Below are positions 25,622 through 37,600 of a DNA stretch of 64,000 nucleotides, in pieces. The stretch comes from CAWJTV01 sp963845695. GTDB taxonomy: Bacteria > Planctomycetota > Planctomycetia > Isosphaerales > Isosphaeraceae. The translations under genes were made by a program, and so were the position numbers. Under the pieces are notes generated by a model, which searched no databases, was not told the DNA's origin, and was given only the letters and a program-made list of their open reading frames with translations. The stretch covers positions 124,001-188,000 of the forward strand of contig CAWJTQ010000023.1 of the NCBI GenBank assembly GCA_963845695.1. The letters are read 5' to 3'. How positions within the stretch are numbered: the stretch's first letter is position 1; the number at the start of each line of letters is the position of its first letter.

Positions 25622-28600
25622 GGTGGAGGGCCTCCCGTCTGCTGCAGGGCGCGTTCCAGCCGGGCGACGGCCTGCTCGCGCTCGGCGATACCCCGCTCCA
25701 TCGATTGGATCGAGCTATCGAGCTCGGATGTGCTCTGCCAGAACCACTTCTCCTGCCTCTGCCGGCGCAGGTCCGCCAGCATCGCTTCCTCCTGGGCCTT
25801 CCGCGTGCGGAGGGAGGCGAGGGTCTGCATCGTGCCCTCCCGGTTGGTGGCGGCCATCTTCTGGCTCTCGCGTTCCATCTGCGCCTCGATCCTCGGCTTG
25901 ATCTCGGCCTGGTACCTCTCCTCCATGCGTGCCGCCCGCTCGCTGCTCTCCTGCGCGTCCCGGAAGGCGGCCGGGAGCTCGCTGGCCACCTGGATCGTCA
26001 CCCCCAGGTTGCGCCCGGTGCCGACCAGCGTGCCGACCGGGTTGAAGAACTGGCCGACGGCCGTGCCGACCTGGCCCATCCAGTTCTCGCGCCACTTGTT
26101 CTCGTCGAAGAGGCCGACGAGGTTCTCGCCCTGTTCCTCATAATAGGCGGGGAGGTCTCCCTTCCGGAAGCGGTCGACGAACTCGACGAGGCCGATGGCC
26201 GGGCCCGCATAGGTCGCCACGGTCCCCAGCGCACCCGCGCCGGCGCTGGCGAGGCGCCCGAGGAGCCCCAGGCCCTTACCCAGCTTGGCGAACCCGGTCG
26301 CATTCGCCAGCCAGCCGGCCGTGCCGGAGCTCATGCTGAGCACGTCGGCGCCCACGGCGATGTCGTTGACCCAGTCGTTGACCGTGTTCAAGGCGCCCAG
26401 GGCGTCGTCCAGCCCCCACGGTTCAGGCGGTTCTCCCCCGCCCTCGTCGGGCCCACCCTCGTCGGGCCCGAGGTTGACGGGCCCACCGTCGTCGGGCCCG
26501 TCGTTGTGAGGCCCACCCTCTTGGGGCTTCTCGGCCGCCTGGGCCGAAGAGCCGCCGAGCATCATGTAGAGGACCAAGGCCGTCGTGGCGGCCCCGATGA
26601 CCTTGCCCTTCCAGTGCTTTCCTCCCTTCTTCACGCGGCCATGCTCGACCGACTCGTTATAGGCCCGCTGCTTCTCCGCCTTCGAAGCGTTCCAGGTCCC
26701 TTTCTCTTTCTGCAACTTCTTACGCGCGGTCTCGGATTTCCAGGTCTCGAAGCCCATCTCGTTCGACTTCGTCGGACCTCCCTTGAGGATGTTCCCATTC
26801 GCTTCGGTGAGGCCGTACGTCTGCTTCATCTCCTTCATCTTGGCGTCGAAGGCCTCCTTGAACTTCTCGCCTTTCAGTCCCTTGATCTCCTTGGACTCGC
26901 TCCACGTCTTCCAGTCGTCGTTCCACTCACGCACGTTCCCGTCGCTACGCTGGAGCTTCGAGTGGAGCTGCGCATGGTGCTCGTTCAGCAGGTACCAGCC
27001 GTTCTCGGGCGAGTGGATGAAGCCCTCGCCGAATCGGTTCGAGATGAAGTCCTTCAACTCCTGCGGGAACAGGTGATGCCAGGTCGTCGCGTACGGGTTG
27101 AAATTGCCGTTCGGGTCGACGAAGGGGGCGCCGAAGGGGAGGAAGTCCAGGTTCCCGGGGCCGCTGGAGCCGCCGGTATCCGAAACGTCGTTGAAGAATT
27201 GGAGCAGGTCGTAGGGATCCTGGCCGGTCTTGGTCAGATTGAGGCGACCGGCGAGGGTATCGCCCGACTCGTTGATCGTATAGCTGATGGAGAAGACACC
27301 ATCCGGCATCGTGGCGCCCGGGCCCGAATCCTGGCGATTGTACGTGCCGTTCCCGGTCTCCGTCCGCGTGAACGTCCCCGTCTGGAGGTTCCCGGTCTCC
27401 GTCATGTCATACGTCTGCGAGCCGGAGACCGTCTCCGTGAAGGCGCCGCCGACGTCGGTCCCGGTCTCAATCAAGGTCACGGTGTCGCTGCCGGCCTGGG
27501 TCAGGGTGTAGGTGCCGGTCACCGTGTTACCCATCTCGGCCTTGACGTACGAATCGACGCCGGATTCGGTCAGGGTGAAACCGGTCGTCCCTTCGCTGCT
27601 CTCCGCCAGGCTGTAGTTGTTCGTGTCGGTATCGGTCAGGCTGAAGTTGCCGGTGATGGCATCCCCCGACTTGGTCCAGGTGTACGTGTCCGAGGTCGTC
27701 TCCGAGATGCTGAAGCTGCCGTCCCCATCCGTGCCCGAGTCGGTCAGCGTCGAGCTGCTCGTCCCGGAGGCGGTCTGGGTGAAATCGCTCGTGATCGAGT
27801 TGCCCGTGCCGGTCAGGCTGTAAGCGTCGGCGTCGGTCTCGGTGTAGGTGGAGGACTGGCCCGCCCCGTTCGTGCTGGTCTCCTCGGTGAGCGTGCTGTC
27901 CGTCACGCTCCCGGTCAGCGTGTAGCCGCCGGTGATCGAGTCGCCGGACTGCGTGTCGGTCTCGGTCGAGGAGACGGTGCTGGTCAGCGAATAGCTGCCG
28001 CTCGCGTCGCTCCCCGATTCGAGGGTCGTGCTGCTATCCGACTCGGTGGACGTGACGGTATAGGAGCCGGTCTCGCCGTCGGAGGTCTCCCCCGTGGTCG
28101 TCGTGCTGGACTCGGTCGTCGTCAGGGAGTAACCGGTAGCCGTGGTAAGGTATTCGCCGGTCTCCTGCAGGGTGGAATGATCCGCGGTGACCGTAGTCAC
28201 GGTCATGGTCCCGGTCACGAGATCTCCGGTGCTCTGCATCGTCGTATTCTGCGAGTCCGCGACGGTCTGGCTGTAGCTGGTCGAGCTGTCTCCCCCCGAC
28301 TGCGTCACGCTCGATGTCATGGTCGAGTCTTGAGTGACCGTGTCGGACCCCGTGATCACGTCCGCGATCTCGGTGGTGGTGGACGCGGTCGTGCTGCTGC
28401 CGGACTCGGTGAATGTGCCGCCGGCGTTGACGCCGGTGCCCTGGACCGACGTCGTCGATGAGTCGATCACGGTTGACGTCAGGTTGCCGGTCAACTCATC
28501 CTCGGTCGCGGACGTCGAGGAGCTGGCGTTGACGGTGTCGGTCACCGTATCGTCCGTGGACTCGTTGACGTCGCTGTCTGTCTGGGTGCTCCCGCTCGTC

Positions 28601-31600
28601 TCGGTGGCGGTGATGGTCATCTGGCCGGTGATCAGGTCGCCGGACTCGGTATCGGTATCGGTGGTCGTCTCCGTATCCCTCGTGCCGTCGCTTTCGGACT
28701 GGTTCGAGTCGGATTCCGTCAGCGTGCTCCGATCGACCGAGGTGTCTGTGCTCGAGAACGACCCGGTCACCAGGTTGCCCTGGTCAGTGGTGGTGTCGGT
28801 CGTCGTCTCGGTATCCGTGCCCCGCTCCGTGTCGGACTGATCGGTGTCCGTGTCCGCGAGCGTGCTCTGATCGACGGAGGTATCGGTGGTCGTGAATGCC
28901 CCGGTGACCAGGTTCCCCTGGGCGGTGGCGGAGTCGGTCGTCGTGTCGGCGTCGGTGCTCGCGTCGGTGCTCGATTGATCGGTGTCGACACTGGTGAGCG
29001 TGCTGCGGTTAACCGACGTGTCGGTCTCGGTGTACGAGCCCGTGATGAGATTGCCCTGGTCGGTGGAGCTGTCGGTCGTGGTCTCGCTGTCCGTGCTGAC
29101 GTCGGTGTCGGACTGATTGGTGTCCGTGTCCGTGAACGTGCTCTGGTTGACGGAGGCGTCCGTGGTGGTGAACGAGCCGGTGATAAGGCTCCCCTGGTCG
29201 GTGGAGCTGTCGGTCGTGGTCTCGCTGTCCGTGCTGACGTCGGTGTCGGATTGATCGGTGTCCGTGTCGGTGAGCGTGCCCCGGTTAACCGACGTGTCGG
29301 TGACAGTGAACGACCCCGTGATGAGGTTGCCCTGGTCGGTGGTCGTGTCCGTGGTGGTGTCAACGTCCGTCCCGCTCTCGGTGTCGGACTGATTGGTGTC
29401 GGTATCGGTCAGGGTCGTCCGGTTGACCGACGTCGCGGTGCTGGCGAAGGATCCGGTGATCAGGTTGCCCTGGTCGGTGTCGGTGTCGGTGGTGATGTCG
29501 CTGTCCGTACTGATGTCGGTGTCGGACTGATTGATGTTGGTGTCGTTGAGTATGCTCTGGTCGACCGAGGTGTCCGTGCTGGTGAAGGAGCCGGTGATCA
29601 GGTTGCCCTGATCGGCGTCGGTGTCGGTGGTGGTGTCGCGGTCCGTGCTGGAGTCGGTGTCGGACTGATTGGTGTCCGTGTCGGTCACGGTGCTGCTGTC
29701 GACGGTGGTGTCGGTGCTCGTGAACGAGCCGGTGATCACGTTGCCCTGCTCGGTGCCGGTGTCGGTGGTCGTCTCGCTGTCCGTCGTGCTGTCGGTGTCG
29801 GACTGATTGGTGTCGGAGTCGGTGAGCGTGCTCCGATCGACCGTCGTGACGGTCGTGGTATAAGAGCCGGTGAGGAGGTTGCCCTGGTCGGTCGTCGTGT
29901 CCGTGGTGGTGTCGCTGTCGGTGCTGACGTCGGTGTTAGACTGATCCGTCTCCGTATCGGTCAGCGTGCTCCGGTTGACCGTCGTGTCGGTCGTGGTGAA
30001 GGAGCCGGTGATCAGGTTGCCCTGGTCGGTGGTGGTGTCGGTGATCGTATCGGCGTCCGTCTCGCGGTCGGTCTCGGACTGATTGGTCTCTGTCTCGGAC
30101 GCGGTGCTGCGGTTGACCGAGGTCTCGGTGGTGGTGAAGGAGCCCGTGATCATGTTGCCCTGGTCGACGAGGCTGCCGGTCGTCGTGCTGCTGTCCGTCC
30201 CGCTGGCCGTGTCGGACTGATTGGTCTCCGTATTAGTGAAGGAGTTCTGATCGACCGACGTCTCGGTGCTGGTAGAGGAGCCGGTGATCAGGTTGCCCTG
30301 CTCGGCGGTGGTGTCGGACGTGGTGTCGGAGTCCGTGTTGCTGTCCGTGTTCGATTGATCCGCGTCGCTGTCGGTCGTCGTGCTCCGGTCGACCGAGGCG
30401 TCGGTGGTCGTGAAGGAGCCGGTGATCAGGTCGCCCTGGTCGGTAGTCGAGTCGGTGGTGGTGTCGCTGTCCGTGCTGGTGTCGGTGGCGGATTGATTGG
30501 TGTCGCTATCCGAGAGGGTGCTCCGGTCGACCGAGGTGTCGGTGGTCGTGAAGGAGCCGGTGACGAGGTTGCCCTGGTCGGTCGTCGTGTCGGTCGTGGT
30601 ATCGCTGTCGGTGCTGATGTCGGTGTCGGATTGATTAGCGTCCCTGTCGGAGAGGGTGTACGCGTTGACCGAGGTCTCGGTGCCGGTGAAGGAGCCGGTG
30701 ATCAGGTTGCCCTGGTCGGTGGTGGTGTCGGTGGTGGTGTCGGCGTCCGTGCTGCTGTCGGTGGCGGATTGATTGGTGTCGGTGTCGGTGGTCGTGCTCC
30801 GGTCAACCGAGGTCTCGGTCGTGGTGAAGGTCCCCGTGACCAGATCGCCCTGGTCGGTGGTGGTGTCGGTGGTGGTGTCGGTGTCCGTGCTGCTGTCGGT
30901 GGCGGACCGATCGGTATCGGTGTCGGTGAGGGTGCTCCGGTTGACGGAGCCGTCGGTGATGGTGTACGAGCCGGTGATCTCATTGCCGTGGTCGGTGGCG
31001 GTGTCGGTGGTCGTCTGGGTATCCGCAGTGCTATTGCTGTCGGACTGATTGGTGTCGGTGTCGGTGAGCGTGTTCTGGTTGACCGAGGTGTCGGTGGTGG
31101 TGAAGGACCCGGTGATCAGGTCGCCCTGGTCGGTGGTGGTGTCGGTGGTGGTATCGGCGTCCCTGCTGAGGTCCGTGTTGGACTGATCGGTGTCGGAGTC
31201 GGCGGTCGTGCTCTGGTCGACCGAAGTGTCGGTGATCGTGAATGAGCCGGTGACCAGGTTGCCCTCGTCGGTGGTGGTGTCCGTCGTCGTGTCGCTGTCG
31301 GTGCTGATGTCGGTGTCCGACTGATTCGTGTCGGAATCGGTGAGGGTGCTCCGGTTGACCGAGGCGTCGGTGCTGGTGAAGGAGCCACTGATCAGGTTGC
31401 CCTGGTCGGTAGTCGAGTCGGTGGTGGTGTCGCTGTCGGTGCTGATGTCGGTGTCCGACTGATTCGTGTCGGAATCGGTGAGGGTGCTCCGGTTGACCGA
31501 GGTGTCGGTGCTGGTGAAGGAGCCGGTGATCAGGTTGCCCTGGTCGGTAGTGGTGTCGGTGGTGGTGTCGGTATCCGTACTGCTGTCGGTGTCGGACTGG

Positions 31601-34600
31601 TCGGTATCGACGTCGGTGAGGGTGCTCCGGTTGACCGAGGCGTCGGTCTCGGTGTAGGTGCCCGTGATCTCGTTGCCCTGGTCGGTGGTGGTGTCGGTGG
31701 TGGTGTCGGTGTCCGTGCTGCTGTCGGTGTTCGACTGATTGGTATCGGTGTCGGTGGCAGTGCTCCGGTCGACCGAGGTGTCGGTCGTGGTGTAGGAGCC
31801 GGTGATCAGGTTGCCCTGGTCGACGGTGGTGTCGGTCGTGGTATCGGTGTCTGTACCGATGTCGGTATTGGATTGATTGGTATCCGTATCGGAGGCCGTG
31901 CTCCGGTTGACCGAGGTGTCGGTCGTGGTATAGGAGCCGGTGATCAGGTTGCCCTGGTTGACGGTCAACTCGGTCGTCGTGTCGGTGTCCGTGCCGCCTT
32001 CGGTGTCCGACTGATTGGTGTCGGTGTCGGTGTCCGTGCTCCGGTCGACCGAGGTGTCGGTCGTGGTGTAGGAGCCGGTGATCAGGTTGCCCTGGTCGGT
32101 GGTGGTGTCGGTGGTGGTGTCGGTGTCCGTGCTGCTGTCGGTGTCGGACTGATTCGTGTCGGTATGGGAGAGGGTGCCGCTGTCGACCGAGGTATCGGTG
32201 GTCGTGAAGGAGCCCGTGATCAGGTTGCCTTGGTCAACCGTCGTTTCCGTCGTCGTGTCGGTGTCGGCGCCGGTGTCGGTGTCGGACTGATCGGTGTCGG
32301 TGTCGGTGGTCGTGCTCCGGTCGACCGAGGTGTCCGTGGCGGTGAACGAGCCGGTGACCAGGTTGCCCCGCTCGACGTCGGTGTCGGTCGTCGTGTCGGT
32401 ATCGGTGCTGGCATCCGTATTCGACTGATTGGTATCCCGGTCGCTCAGGGTGTCCTGATCGACCGAGGTCTCGGTGGTGGTGAACGACCCGTTGATCGCG
32501 TTCCCCTGCTCGGTGGCGGAGTCGGTGGTGGTCTCGGTGTCGGTGCTGCTGTCGGTGTCGGACTGGTTGGTGTCGGTGTCGGTGGTCGTGCTCCGGTCGA
32601 CCGAGGTATCGGTGGCCGTGTACGTGCCGGCGATCAGGTTGCCCTGCTCGGTGTGGGTGTCGGTGGTGGTGTCGGAGTCGGTGCCGCTGTCGGTGCTGGA
32701 TTGGTTCTGGTCCGAATCGGTGAGCGTACTCCGGTCAACCGAAGTATCGGTGAGGGTGTAAGTGGCCGAGATCTCGTTGCCCTGCTCGGTGGCGGAGTCG
32801 GTGGTGGTGTCGGTCTCCGTGCTGCTGTCGGTCTCGGACTGATTGGTGTCGTCCTCAGTGGTCGTGCCCCGATCGACCGACGTCTCGGTGGTGGTGAAGG
32901 AACCGGTGATCAGGTCGCCCTGGTCGGTGGTGGTGTCCGTCGTCGTGTCGGTCTCCGTGCTGACGTCGGTGTCGGATTGGTTCGTGTCCGAATCGGTGAG
33001 CGTCCCGCGGTCAACCGAGGTCTCCGTGGTGGTGAAGGAGCCCGTGATCAAGTTGCCCTGGTCGGTGGTGGTGTCCGTCGTCGTGTCGGCGTCCGTTGTG
33101 ATGTCGGTGTCGGACTGGTTGTCGTCCGAATCCGATAGGGTGCTCCGGTCGGTGGTGGTGTCGGTGGTGGTGAAGGAGCCGGTGATCAGGTTGCCCTGGT
33201 CGGTGGTGGTGGCTGCGGTGGTGTCTGTGTCCGTGCTTCTGTCGGTATTGGATTGATTGGTGTCGGTGTCGGTGAGGGTGCTCCCGTTGACGGATGTGTC
33301 GGTGGTGGTGTAGGAGCCGGTGATCAGGTTGCCCTGGTCGGTGGTGGTGTCGGTGGTGGTGTCGAGGTCGGTGCTCGTATCGGTGTCGGACTGATTCCTC
33401 TCCGATTCTGCGTCGGTCGCCGAATCCGTGCTGGTCTGCGTCGTCGTATAGGTGCCCGCGGGGGCATCGAAGGTTTCCTGACTGGTCGTCGTGGTGCTGC
33501 CGTTGACCGTGTTGGTGGTGAATTGGGTGACGTCTTGACTCGTGCTGGTCGTGCTCAGGCCCTGCGTCTGGGTCACCGTCAGCGCGTAACTGCCGGAGAG
33601 GTCATTCCCGGTCTCCGTCAGGGTCGTCGTCGGCGTCGCCGTAGTCGTCAGGCCCGACCCGAACGGCGTGTTGGTGTCGGTGTCCTGCCAGGTGTTGGTG
33701 TCGGAGCCGGTCTCCGTCAGGCTCGTGGCGCCGCCGAGGTAGTTGCCCGTTTCCGTCACCGCATCGGTGCTGGTGTTCGTCCCCGTCTGGGTGGTGGTGT
33801 CGGTCAGGTTCTTGGTCGTCTCGGTCGGGGTCATCGACAGGCCGCTGGTGACCGTCAGGGAATAATCGCCCGTCAGGTTGTTGGCCGTACCCTGCAGGGT
33901 GGTGCCGCCCCCCATCGGCTCTTGCAGAGTGTAGCTCGAGCCCTGATTGCTCCCCGACTCGCTCTGCGTGGCTGGGTTCGTGGTGGTGTCGGTCGTCGTG
34001 ATGGCGCCGTTCAGGTCGTTGCCGGTCTGCGTCAGGGTGGAACTCGGGCTGCCGGTCTGGGTGAGGCTGAAGCCGCCGACGTTCAGGTAGGTGCCGGTCT
34101 CCGCCGTTTCATAGCTCTCCGACCCGGCCTCGCTCAGGCTGTAGTTCCCCACGCTTTCGTTGCCGGTCTCGGACATGTTCGAGCCGGTCGTGGCCGTTTC
34201 GGTCATACTGTAACTGGCCGCCATGCCGCTGGCTGCGTCCTGCGGCATGATCGCGCCTTGGCCCGGGTTCAGGGGATCATTCGCGTAGTTTGGCAATGGC
34301 GTCCCCGAGAAGTTCATCTCCATGAGAGTATCGGGATCCGCCCAGTACGCCTTGTCCGTCGTCGTGCCGCTGATCTCATCGGGGAACTGCACGATCGTGC
34401 CGCTCTCCGAATGGGTCGTCGTGTCTTTGTTGGTCTCGGTCAGGCTATCACTCGTCGAGTAGTCATTGCCGGTCTTTTGCAGCGTCGATTGATCCTTGCT
34501 GGTGTCCTCCCAAGTGTAGCTCCCGGTTACGCTGGTGCCGGACTCGCTCACGATCGTGTTCGACGTGTCGCTTTCCGATACAGTGTAGTCGCCCGTGATC

Positions 34601-37600
34601 AGGTCGCCGGTCTCGGTCATGCCGTAGCTGCCGGTTCCCATCTCGGACTGGCTGAAGCTCCCGAACCGGGTGAAACCTTGCTCCGTCGTATCCGTGTTAT
34701 TCGTGTCGTTCTCGCTGAGGCTGAACGTTTCCAGCGCGAAGCTGTTCGGGTCGGTTGTGCCGTTTTCCTGGAGGTTGAACGTCAGGGAAGCACCCTGGCT
34801 GTACGTGAAGCCGCCGTAAATGTCGCGGCCCGACTCGCTGAACGTGAAGGTGATCGAGCCGGTCACCGTGAGGGCAAACGTCCCGGGTCCGGTCGGGCCG
34901 GTCTGCTGGACGGTCGAGGAATACGTGAGATCGTCGCTGGTGACCGTCACCAGGCTGGGATCGTTGCCGGGGCTGACCACGACGGCCAGGCCGCCGACCA
35001 CGATCGAGCCGGTACAGGTGAGCTCGACGATTTGCACGGCGATGGGGTAGGAACCTTCATCGGCGTAAGTGTGGCTGCCCGTCACGCTGAACGTGCCATT
35101 GGAACCGGTGACCGTGCCGCTACTGGTCGTGCCGTCGCCCCACTCGATCGTCGCACTGAAGGGCCCGGAAGGATCGCTCGGGTCCGTGAACGTCGCCACG
35201 GTGCCGGTAAACGTCTGGCCCTCGATCGTCGCCAGCGCCGCACCTTGAGCCGCCATCAGGCCGATTTCCGCGACAAAGGCATCGGTCGTGCTGCCGCCGA
35301 AGCTGGTCTGGTAGGCCCCCGGCGTCGTGGGGAAATTCCCATAGGTGTAGCCGGCGAGGTACAGGTTGCCGAGCTGGAACGCGACGGCCTCGCCGAAGTC
35401 GGCTTTACTCCCGCCCAGGTAGGTGGAGAATGCGTATGCCGTACCAGCCGTGTTCACTTCGGTCAGGAATGCGTCGCTGATCCCGCCGCCGTAGGTCGCC
35501 TGGATGGGGTCGACGGTTGGGAAGTTCGTGGACGTCGTCTTGCCGACGACGTAGACATCATCGGAGCAATCCAGCGCGATACCGACGCCGTAGTCGGCAC
35601 CGCTGCCTTCCAGGAACGTCGAGTAACCGATGCTCCCCGTAGCCGTGAGCCGGGTGACGAAGGCATGCGTATTGCTGCCCGCGGTACCGTTGAACGTGGG
35701 CTGGATGGCGTTGACCGTCGGGAAGTCGGCGGACGTGGTGTAGCCGGTCACGTAGGCCTGGCCGGAGCTGTCAACGGCGATGGCCTCGGCCACGTCCGTA
35801 TCGCTGCCCGCCAGGGACGTCATGTAGTCCTGCGTCAACGTGCCCGAGGCAAAGGAGAGCTTGGTCACGAACGCGTGCGTGCCGCTGGTGGTGTTCATGC
35901 CGGCGACATAAGCGTTGCCGGACCCGTCCACCGCAATGCTCGTGCCGTCGCCCGTGCCGCTGCCGCCGAGTAGGGTGGAGTAAACGACGCCCGAGCCCGC
36001 CGGATTGACCTCGGTGGCAAACGCTTTCGGTGCGCCGTTGGCCGTGGCCGGCAACCCGTGGACCTGGGGGAAATTGGTCGAATCGCTGAATCCTGTCACA
36101 TAGGCATCGTCGGAGCTGTCCAGCGCAATGCCCAGGCCCTCATCGCTTGAGTTGCCGCCCAGGTACGTGGAATAGACCATGCCCGTGCCGGCCGGCGTCA
36201 ACTTGGTCACGAAGGCGTTGACGCCTCCTGGGTCGCTGGCCTGATAGGCTCCCGCGGTCGTGGGGAAGTTCGTCGACGACGTGTAGCCCGTCACGTAGGC
36301 ACTGCCGGAGGCATCCACAGCGATGCCGAGTCCGAGGTTGATGGAGCTGCCCCCGATGTAGGTCGTGTAGTCGACCGCCGTCCCGGCGGGATTCAACTTG
36401 GTCACGAAGGCGTCATACGATCCGCCTGACGCGGTGTAGCCCGTCACATAGGCGCTACCCGTGCTGTCCGCGGCGATGCTGAAGCCGAGATTGTTGGAGC
36501 CGTCGTAAGTGGAGTAGCCGAGGACCGGGTCGATCACCAACGGCTGCGTGGGGTTATACTCACCGACAGCCAGGCCGACCTGGTTGTTCCCCTCCAGCAC
36601 GTAATGGCCGCTCACCGGCTGCCGGGTCCCGTCAACCTGCTGGTAGAGCGCCGGGGCGTCCATGGTCACGGTGGCCCCGCCCTGGGTGATGAGCAGGTTG
36701 CCCGAACCGTCGGTCGTGATCTGGCTAGCGCCCTGGAACGCAATCTGGATGAGGCCGGGATTGGCCCCGGGAGCGACCTGCCAATCGTACTCCACTTGCC
36801 CCTGGTTGCCGTAATAGACCAGGTCGATCCCCGGGTAGAGATTGGCATACTCCACTTGGCCATCTGTGGGGATGTCGGTATGCCACTGGCTGGGATTGTT
36901 GCCGATCAGGTAGTTCACCGTGCCCGGCAGCAGATCGACTCCTTGGGCCTGGACCGCGGGATTGGCGCCGACGAAGGTCATGCCCAAGGTGGTCGTCGTC
37001 GGAGCAATCAGGTTCGGTCCGCCGAGACTCAACGACAGCCGAGGATCGACTGAGGAAGCCGCGTTCGTGGACTCGGTCGCGGCCTGTGGCTGGCTGAGCA
37101 CCATCGTGGCGCCTGCGCCGGACAGGTCCAGGTCGTAGCCGCCGGCATGGGCCAGGAACTGCACCTGGGGAGCGGCCTGCCCCTGGTTGACCTCAAAACT
37201 CAAGGGCACCTGGTCGAGCGTTTGCTGAGGCGTCGTCGCGCTGACCGGCGGGACCTGAGTGGCGACCGTGCCGCCGGACTGGCCACTCGCCGCCGTGGGT
37301 TCACTGGTCACACCGTTGGCTGGCGTTGCGCCGGCGGGTGAGGCTGGACTGCTCGAACCGGCGGACGCCTGGGTCGCGGGAGAGGTCGTTCCACCTGTGG
37401 GTGAAGTTGGACTGGCGGCCGCAGCGCCAGCCGACTTCGCCGGAGAGGTCGTTGCATCGGCGGGTGGGGCTGGACTGGATGCCTGCGATCCCGGCGAACC
37501 CGCTGCCTGGGCCGAAGAGGCGACCGTGGGGAGAGCACCGGGCAAATTCGGCCCCGGAGATGCCAGAGCAGGAGTCAGAGCCGTCGGAAGACCCGATGAG

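Noticed and set aside
25705..35973. Four long + strand open frames (for example 28975-31245, 33253-35973)
   Set aside because: They mirror the repeats of the giant minus-strand gene, are Gly/Val/Arg-rich without domains, and lack starts with ribosome sites.
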